Positions 53,707 through 62,700 of a stretch of DNA of 64,000 bases are shown piece after piece. Source of the stretch: Immersiella caudata (Eukaryota; Ascomycota; Sordariomycetes; Sordariales; Lasiosphaeriaceae); the NCBI GenBank assembly GCA_030512335.1, contig JAULSU010000005.1, forward strand, positions 3,782,001 through 3,846,000, in the 5' to 3' direction. Positions within the stretch are counted from its first letter, which is position 1. Each line of letters starts with the position of its first letter. The translations under genes were made by a program, and so were the position numbers. Below the pieces are notes generated by a model. It saw nothing but the letters and a program-made list of their open reading frames with translations. It did no database searches and was not told where the DNA came from.

Positions 53707-56700
53707 CTAATTCTCAGCAGCCCAATGTAGCCGCGGCCGTCGGTCTCCATCCTTCACTATGTTGGCGGCGCCCTTCTCTACCAGTAGCTTCACCACCGCT
53801 TCCTTCCCGTTATGTTGCCTACTACTTAAAGATATATGTTTAAACCCCATCCTGATAAAACTACTATCCGAAGGGTACCAGTATATATGTTCCTTAAAGC
53901 TTTTCTGCAGTAAAGCCTTATACAGGGGTTTAATATATAGGCTAAGGGCATCTAACGATAATGCTGTTTGATTTATAAGCACCTCGATGGCTGCCTGTCG
54001 GATGTCCCCTTCTTGGTCCTCGAGCTGTGCTGTGATGTCTTGAAGCACCTCTTTGCTAAGGTTCGCCTGGCCTTGAAGCGCCTTGATGGCTGCCCGTCGG
54101 ACGCCCCCGTCTTGGTCCCCGAGCCGTGCTGTGATGCCTTGAAGCACCTCTTTGCTAAGGCTCGCCTGGCCTTGAAGTGCCTCGATGGCTGCCTGTCGGA
54201 CGTACCACTCTTGGTCCTCGAGCCGTGCTGTGATGCCTTGAAGCACCTCTTTGCTAAGGTTCGCCTGGCCTTGAAGCGCCTCGATGGCTGCCTGTCGGAC
54301 GTACGCCTCTTGGTCCTCGAGCCGTGCTATGATGCCTTGAAGCACCTCTTTGAGGTTCGCCTGGCCTTGAAGCGCCTCGATGGCTGCCTGTCGGACGTAC
54401 GCCTCTTGGTCCTCGAGCCGTGCTGTGATGCCTTGAAGCACCTCTTTGAGGTTCGCCTGGCCTTGAAGCGCCTCGATGGCTGCCTGTCGGACGTACGCCT
54501 CTTGGTCCTCGAGCCGTGCTGTGATGCCTTGAAGCACCTCTTTGAGGTTCGCCTGGCCTTGAAGCGCCTCGATGGCTGCCTGTCGGACGTACGCCTCTTG
54601 GTCCTTGAGCCGTGCTATGATACCTTGAAGCACCTCTTTGCTAAAGTTCGCCTGGTCTTGAAGCGCCTTAATGGCTGCCTGTCGGACGTACGCCTCTTGG
54701 TCCTTGAGCCGTGCTATGATACCTTGAAGCACCTCTTTGCTAAGGTTCGCCTGGCCTTGAAGCGCCTCGATGGCTGCCTGTCGGACGTACGCCTCTTGGT
54801 CCTCGAGCCGTGCTATGATGCCTTGAAGCACCTCTTTGAGGTTCGCCTGGTCTTGAAGCGCCTTAATGGCTGCCTGTCGGACGCCCCCGTCTTGGTCCTC
54901 GAGCCGTGCTATGATGTCTTGAAGCACCTCTTTGCTAAAGTTCGCCTGGTCTTGAAGCGCCTTAATGGCTGCCTGTCGGACGCCCCCGTCTTGGTCCCCG
55001 AGCCGTGCTGTGATGTCTTGAAGCACCTCTTTGCTAAGGTTCGCCTGGCCTTGAAGTGCCTTGATGGCTGCCCGTCGGACGCCCCCGTCTTGGTCCCCGA
55101 GCCGTGCTGTAATGCCTTGAAGCACCTCTTTGCTAAGGCTCGCCTGGCCTTGAAGTGCCTCGATGGCTGCCAGTCGGACGACCCAGTGTTGGTCCTTGAG
55201 CCGTGCTGTGATGCCTTGAAGCACCTCTTTGCTAAGGTTCGCCTGGCCTTGAAGCGCCTCGATGGCTGCCCGTCGGACGTACGCCTCTTGGTCCTCGAGC
55301 CGTGCTGTGATGTCTTGTAGGATCGTGTCTGGTAAGCTTATATGCTGATGTCTCAGGATATTTAAGATTTTAGTAGGTAGGTGTTTAGAGGCACCGTCTT
55401 TCAGCCAGGGAGATATGACGTTTATGATGCTGGATGGCACCGTTGTTCGTATGGATAGCGATCGCAGAAGACTCATTCTTGCACCTTCAGATGCTTGCTT
55501 TAATGCATTGACCAGAACCTGCTCTGGACACTCCATTTCGCTGGCTAATCTGGATCTTCCCGTAAAGTCGCATTCGAACAGCAGCCACTGTTCCAGTTGG
55601 GTTTCCAGCTTCGCTCGAAGTTCCGTGAAAGTCGACTCCTTCTGCTCAATCTCGCTCAGGCAATGCATGACCAGTCGCTGATGCGTAGGACCCAGGAGGT
55701 CACGCGGCTCCTCTTCAATCGCCTGGAAGAAGCTAAGTGCCTCCCCATCAGCATCAAGTAAGCCGGTGACAAAGCGCCAGAAGATATCGTAGCGAGGATC
55801 GTATTTGTGCTCCTGAAGGAAAATGACAGGTCCGATATTGCTACGCTCTCCTTTCCTGAGTTGCAGACAGTCGAGCGGTTGTTTAGCTTTCCACTGACGT
55901 ACAAAATACCGTGCTGCAAAATACTCTTGGTAGGTTAAGTGCAAGAAGTGGTAAGATCGGTTGCCACGTTTTGATAAGAGATCTGATGTCCGGAGAAAAG
56001 AGAGGTGTGGGAGTGTTTTGTCGAGTAAGAAAGTCTTCGCGGGGGGTTTGAAGTGTGTAGATATGACGCTCCGATGCCTCGACTCGAAGTCTATTACATC
56101 GTTATGCAGCCCAGTAAAGGCAAGGCCTTCAAGAAAACAGATCTCATCGTTGACAAGGTCCCTGATCTCGTCCGGATCGGAATGCTGTATCATGGAATTG
56201 GTCACAGGCTTCCCGTCGATTTTTTTCTCCAATCGCAAGATGTCCTTCTTCCACAAGCTATGCTCGATAGCTCGGTAAATGACTGTCATGGTGTCAAGCT
56301 TCATCTTGGAATTGATGCTTTCGCTCCAAGTAAAGCATAGTGCATCCAACTGAATCGGGATCCGAATAAGGTCCCGAATAAGCAAATGGCCTTGAAGGAA
56401 CGATTGAACCTCGCTAGCTTGTTCAGAGGAATTCCGTTCAAGATACTCATTAACTTGATCTGGGTAAAACCCGATCGTCTCCAGTTCGATATCGATAGCG
56501 TGGAGGCCGGCTGGAAGTTTGCCGGATGGCCGGGACGTGATAATGGCGTTCGGCTGATCTAGCAGTTCTTTGAGGAAGCGGAACATATCGCCTCCGTCGC
56601 TCAAGTCCTGGGACACTTCGTCCAGACCGTCCAGGAGAAACAGAGTCCTGCTACTCCTGGTCTTCTCCATTGTATCCGACAATGCTCTAGAGAGGTCCGG

Positions 56701-58321
56701 TCTGTCGTTCGGCAGAGAGAAATACTCATGATTGAAGAGATGGAAAAAGTTGTATCCGGCCCGATGTCTTTCTTCCAGCTTCAGATTCCGCAAAGGCACC
56801 CAAATTACGCGGTCGAATAACTGGCTCCATTGGCTCCATGTGCCGCGAGTAAACTCACAGACAATCTTTTTGCACAAGGTGGTCTTCCCCACTCCGGCAC
56901 GTCCTCGAATCAAGATCCGCCTGGGTTTCATCTCACCATCGCCCTTTTTGCGTGGGTTGAAGAGTGCCGGCAACTCGACCTGGATGTTCTTATCCGGTAT
57001 CTCGACCTTCAGCCGAGCGGAGCGTGAAAACGGGGAGCGTTCCTGCACGGATCTTCCCGAGAAGCTCTTGAATTTTTCCAGCAACTCTCTTGTAATCTGC
57101 GCATTCAGGGCTGTCGAATTTGTTCATCAGGACGTGGGGTCGATCGAGCGGTAGTGGGTGTGGAACGATGTCCAAGGTCGCTGAGGACTCATTGACCAAC
57201 TAGCGAGCGTTAGCAACGGTGCAAGAGTCGTGTTGCAGGGTTCTTGCCTGTTTTTCTTGGCAAAGCCAGACTGGTAACCAAGGAAATATTTTGCGCGGAA
57301 GACTCGTCTTTCCTTTCTCGTAGAAGTTGAACACTTGGCAGGGATGATCTTCGCCCTTATACAGCTGCGTGAAGTCGCGTACAAGTGCCTCATGATCGAA
57401 GGTCGATCCCTTCACCCTGTCAAGCAGCTTATTCACTTCCTGGTCTCGGATCAAAGCCCAGGCCGTCAGACCAGGCTCTGCCCAGGCTGCTACATCTTGG
57501 AATGAAGCTCCTCGGAATGGCGTGGCAAGGAAGACAATACCGCGTGTCGCTTTTCTGAGAGGGAGGTACTCCTTGCCAGCGTCCACGAGGGCCTTCGCCA
57601 AGATAATCCCACCAAGACAGGAAGCGATGAAGAAAATGGGCCGGCATTCTCTTGTGGTGTCCGTCACCAAGAGATCTCGTTGGATACCGTCGAGCAGAAA
57701 CAGAGCATACTCCTCAATTGTCTTCTGGACCAAGTCTGATGGTTGAAGCAGGTCGGCGGGCCAGTCGCATGTGAAAATGCGAGCTGCTCCCATTTTGCTC
57801 GGGAGCATGTGCGGGTCTTCCAGCCAGTTGACGCGGGCCCCTTTCGGATCCCATATCCAAGTGTCGGGCGACTGCGTGTCAAGGCCATGAATGGCGATAA
57901 TGTCGACGTCTGTTGCGGTCTTGTTCTCGGGAGTAGGGTAGACTTGGCGGAGATTGACACCCTTGCTTTTTGGGTGGAATTGCGTTAGATCGTCGGGGTC
58001 TGTCTGATCTTTTCGGCGTTGGCCGTGCTTAGGGTAAGAATTAGCTTCACGAAAAGGAACACCTCCGTCTCGAAGTTCGGGCTCCGGGGCGTCTTCGAGG
58101 GTTGCTGTCTTATTCTTGTCGAGGTTGTCTTGACGGAGGTGGATGCCTTGTTGCGTGGATCGTTTAGGATCCGAAGTAGGCCCCACCGGAGACAACGGTG
58201 CGGGGTTTGGGCGAGTGGACGCGGGATAGACCCAAAGCCAAATAGCAACCGCACCGATAGGGAGACAAAGGGCGGCTGTCCATCCGGCCAGAGAGCTGCA
58301 CTGGCTAAGGACAGAAATCAT
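53707..58321 (-). CDS. NLR: alpha/beta-hydrolase-like, NACHT, HEAT repeats (frame-broken)
   Basis: Exon 1 (57248-58321, 358 codons) has a membrane segment (residues 12-32) and a hydrolase-like domain: IIAIHGLDTQSPDTWIWDP and RPIFFIASCLGGIILAKAL, where Cys replaces the nucleophile Ser of GHSLGG. A 48-base GC-AG intron (57200-57247, branch GCTAAC) leads to exon 2, starting LVNESSATLD. Its frame ends at 56990, but the frame one base over carries on from about 57084: SPFSRSARLKVEIPDKN, then NACHT with Walker A GRAGVGKTT and Walker B TLFLLDGLDEV. Fourteen HEAT-like repeats and a single ankyrin start (LHWAAEN) before the stop follow. Fungal NLRs of this type sense non-self and can trigger cell death. 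The frame change suggests an inactive or two-part gene; a 70-base intron joining the frames is possible but would remove the conserved MNKF region. Confidence 0.75.
53957..55335 (-). repeat. Array of 14 near-identical HEAT-like units in the NLR
   Basis: Units of 96 or 99 bases (32 or 33 residues) follow KEVLQxIxARLxDQxxxVRxAAIxALQxQANLS. Units 2 to 13 are close to identical; the first and last are more divergent. Differences fall on a few positions: residue 12 (E/K/G), 15-17 (EAY, DGG, HWV, EWY), 20 (Q/R/L), 25 (E/K), 28 (G/D). Some units lack the final Ser codon (an AGC loss). Three-fold periodicity is kept throughout, so the array is under coding constraint or recently amplified. The opposite strand is also open over 450 codons as a by-product of the repeat. 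Confidence 0.9.
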
Positions 58322-59718
58322 GGCTCGACTATCGGCATCAGAGCTTGTATGGCCGAGACCGAAATTCGTACAAGTTGTCGGGTTGCGGATGCTGCGCTTC
58401 GGCGAACACTGCGAGGGCCCTCCCAGCAGCGACCACTTCGTGCCCTTGGTGTCTGATGGTGGCAGGTGGAGAGTGAGTATTGATTGCGTCTCGTGGACAA
58501 TGGCAAAACGCGGTGTGAGGAGAAGTTGGGCGATCCATGCTCAGCTTCCAGACCCAAAACGCCAAAGCCTCCATATCCAATCATTTCAATCCACGGAGCC
58601 AGGCAGCAAACGCCAGTCGCAACAACCAATGATGCCTCTCACAATGAGACACGGCGCGCCCCAGACAAGTATTCATGACGCCCAACCAAACTGCAGACGG
58701 TCAAGGGGTTGGGTCGAGCACATGAACAAGGACGTATGTCCCTAGACGCTCACAGCTGTGTAAAGACAAACGGCAGAAGAGTTGAAACGGAGGACAGTAC
58801 GATCAGGATTAATCCATCTCCCGAACTTAGCTGGCGGGTTTTACTAACAGCGTGCGCAGAGCGGCCTTCGTCTCTCCTCTAGTGTACTACAGCTGACAGC
58901 AACGGCAATGATGGCGAAAACTCGCCGGCGTAAAGAATCTTGAAGTCATCGGGGGGGATGCCGTGACTCACGGTTTCATGTCAGTGCGCGCGCCCTGTCA
59001 ACAGCCTCCAGCAACCTCCAACAGGCTGCTTGCCACGCTAACCATTGCTGGCCGGCAGGCGAACAGACGCCATTCTCCGCAAACGCCTACGCGCACAGAT
59101 AACGGTGTGGATCATCAATTAAGCTTATTTCCACTGCCGTCCACCTGCCGTCCCCTGAACACCCATGTCTCCACCCTGCAGAACTCAAGTCAAATTCTTC
59201 GGGAGGGCTCCAGATTTGTCGATCGCTGAACTGGGCACGCCCGACTCCTCACTGGTGAGGTGAGACATTCCACTGAGGCGCATTCGCGACGGTGGGGCAG
59301 GATTTTAGTTTCCCAAACCGTTGCCCGTTTTGATAGGTGCTCATCGGTTTTAGTGGCACACGGTGGCGTTATTGAGAGGTGTCTCAGCAGCCACCTTTCA
59401 CGTCCATCGATGGGATTTCACAAGCCAGGTGGTTTACTACGTATGTATTTGTATCCTTACAGTGAAGACGCCAAGGTCAGGACAAGACGCCTATATGCAG
59501 AGAACCTCCGACGGAAACCATCTGTCAGCTTTCGTGGTGTGGTGGAGACCAACCTGCGGAGGTTTCCGGCTTGGCACCAGCCATCGGCAGAATTTTTCCG
59601 GTTTGCTACAACAGCAGAACAACAATCAATCAAACATCACCACAGTTGGCTCACAGGTGCCAGATTCCAACACAGTCCTTCCTAGGAGATGCCGCAGAAA
59701 ATTCCAGGGGTCCCCCGT
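58322..59718. other. Intergenic region between NLR and NRPS genes
   Basis: 1.4 kb, upstream of the NLR start and downstream of the NRPS stop. ORFs on the plus strand (for example 58320-58745, 59363-59950) partly overlap the flanking genes and lack protein features. The NLR promoter should be in 58322-58900. No RNA gene was recognised. Confidence 0.5.
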
Positions 59719-62700
59719 CTACATCACCCTTCCTTCCTGCCGGTCAAATATTTTAGTCAGTTCTGATGCGAAATACGCCACAAAGCTCGCGATCAGCGCC
59801 CTGTCGCCGCCGCAGAGCGCATCATCACCGCCCACCACCACGCTTATACCTTCCTTCCCGCCTACAATGGCGTGGAGGGAGAGCCGATGGGGGCACAGGT
59901 GCGACGTGTCTAGCCCTGCAATGGACGGCGCCACGAGCTTTGATGGCTGAGTGACGGTAAAATAATCCGTCGCAGTTGGCTCTCCAAGCCTGTGCCTACG
60001 GAGCACGGCCCCGGCTGCCGAGTTTGCACGCTGCTTCTCCATTTCGGCATCGTCATTGTCAATGTAGAGAATGTTGATGAATGTGTTGAACCGCGGACAG
60101 ATCCTCCGCACGCCGTCTGCCTGTGCGAATTTTGCCAGCTGCGCGAGATGGTCCTGCACAAAATCCAGCAGCTGGTCATCCCCGGCCAAGGGCAACAGCG
60201 ACTCGGAGCGCCGGCCGCTGCTCTGCATGTCCATGCAGAACGGCGTCACCGTCAAGGTCCGCACGCTCGCGGTAGTCAAATCGAGGATCCGGGTCCCGTC
60301 CACGGATGATAGGGACCGCGAGGCGTGGTGCATCCCGAACGTGGGTCGGTCACGGCCGGTGAAGTGTCGCAGCGTCTTTGCAAACGCGACGATTATGGCT
60401 GCTGACGCGCGCGCGCTGCCTTGGGCCTGCCAGACCGTCTTGATGGTGCTGGGCGGGACGACGGCAGAGTAGCGGATTTTGAAGTACGGGCCCAGCGGGG
60501 ATTCAGGTAGCGCGTTCTCCTCCGCTAGGGGGCGAAGCCTCAGCACGGTTTCCTGAGCTTGTGACAGGTGATGCCCCCAATACGCCATCTCGGCGTTGGG
60601 CTCTCTGATGTCTTGGATCTGACGGATCGATTCCTGAAAAGACGGGCGCGTTTCGCTGATGCTGCCAACCGTCAACAGGTCACACAGGTCTCGCTCGATC
60701 ATCTTGATGGTCCATGCGTCGTAGAGCGAGTGATGGATGCGGAGCACTATGGCTCTCCCGTCCGAAGCCTGCAAGAACGAGAGGCGAGCGGGGGGCGTCT
60801 GGAGATTCGATGGCTTGCCGTTTTCCTCGTTGACGTGCTCGTCGATCAAGACGTCGATGGGCCTGGACGCGTCTCGGAGAGTCGTAATCTGCTCGGCACC
60901 CGTCCATTGGTGGCCAAGGGTAACTTGCACGAGACCCGATGCCGCGCAGACGAACGTGGTCCGGAGAGCCCCGTGGGCTCGGCACAGCTTGGCCCAGCAG
61001 CTCGCCACATGTTGCGCGTCGATGGAATCGTCGGCCACGCGGTACACCCATGGCGCTTCAAGGAACCTCTTGCCGTTGTGCACCCATTGCTCTAGGTGGC
61101 CGCGCTGGCCGGGCAGGACGGGCAGGACTGACATGACGAGTGCCTCTGGCATGCCGAGGGCGTCGGCCACCGCCCTTTTCGTCTCCTTCTCTTGAAACGA
61201 CGGCTGGTCCGGCTCCGGCAAGATGGGCCGCTGGGCAGAGGTCGAGCCTTCGACGATGTCGCGGACGCTGGCGCCGCGGCTGATGGCGACGACGTTCGCG
61301 CTGATCCCTACCTGGCTCCTCAGCAGACCCGCGAGCCGAATGGCCAGGATTGAGTCAAGTCCTACATCAACCAGCCGCGTTTCGTAGTTGACGGCATCCC
61401 TCGCCCTGCACCGTCTGGCGAGCACCCTCCTGGCCAGCTCCAAGACGGCGGAGGCCTTGGGGTTCGCATGGCATGTCCCCGAACTGTCGACCTGCGCAGC
61501 TGCCGCCTCTTCCTCTTTCGCTCGTCGTCCCAAAACCGGCCCCTTCGCTCCGACCTCGCCCATCTGGCGCATGTCAAGAACCGGCTCCGGCGGCCTGCAC
61601 GCGGCAATGACCCATCTCAAGGCCGCCTCCAGCTGGCGGCCGAGAGCCTCCACGCTCGATGCCGGCATCTTGGCCCTCAGCTTGCCGTGGAGCGTGTCGT
61701 TCTTGACGCGGAAGTTGACAATCAGCGGGGTATCGTCGTACCCCGGCCCGGTCTCGTCGACGCGCTCGGCCTGGCTCGGGGCAGGCCCAAAGAGCCAGCC
61801 GTTTTTGTCGGTGCTTGGCGAGTCGACGACGCCGTCAAACACAAACAAGCTCTGGAAGAGCACCGCGGGCAACTTCTCGGGGTTCTGGCTCGTCGACCGC
61901 CACAGCGCCTGTATCTTCCTCAGCGATGCCATGGCCGGTGCGCCCTTGGTGTCGTCGCTGAGCCGCTGGATGCGAGCCAAGGCCTCCAACGTGCCGAGGG
62001 CCACGCCCTCCTCGGCCAGCTGGAACCGCATGGGCACCGTGTTGATGGTCGGGCCGACCACGGCAGCATCATCATCACCGCCGAACCCGCCCGCCGTCGA
62101 GACGACATCGCCGTAGACGACATCGGCTTGGCCGTACACGGACTCGCAGAGCACCTTTGCCCAGGCCAGCTGAAGCGCCGCCTTGGTCGTCACGCCGACC
62201 GCCCTGCATCCTGCTTGCAGCAGGGCCAGCTCGTGCCGGCCGCCCAGGGCAAAGCCAAAGACGGACGAAGCGGCCAGGGAAGACTCTCCCGGGAACCGGA
62301 GCGGCGCGTAGGCGTAGCCGCGCATCCGCTCGGTCCAGAACGCCGTCGACCTCGTCTGGGCCTCGGCGACCTCTCTCGCAAACGGCCTGAACAATCGCGG
62401 CCTCGGCGGGGGCGCGTCTGGGGCCCCTCCGCTCCGCCCCAGACGCCGGGCGTAGTTCCCCCTCAGGATGCGCCACACGGCCTGGAGGGAGGCCGCGTCG
62501 TACAGCGCGTGGTGCATCCTCAGGCGCAGCCTCCCAGGGCGATCCGGCCGGACCGCCTCCCAGCTGACGAGGTCGCTCTGCTCCGTGGGCGACACGACGC
62601 CGACCCACGGCGCCTCCTCGTCCTGTGTGAAGGTGAAACGCGTTCTCAGAATCTCGCAGGCTTGTACCGTGTCGCCAAAGGCGGCAAAGAAGCCGTCGAG

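Noticed and set aside
53968..55320. A 450-codon plus-strand ORF rich in LKRLDGCLSDV-type repeats
   Set aside because: It is the exact antisense of the HEAT repeat array; open only because the repeated unit happens to lack stops in that frame.
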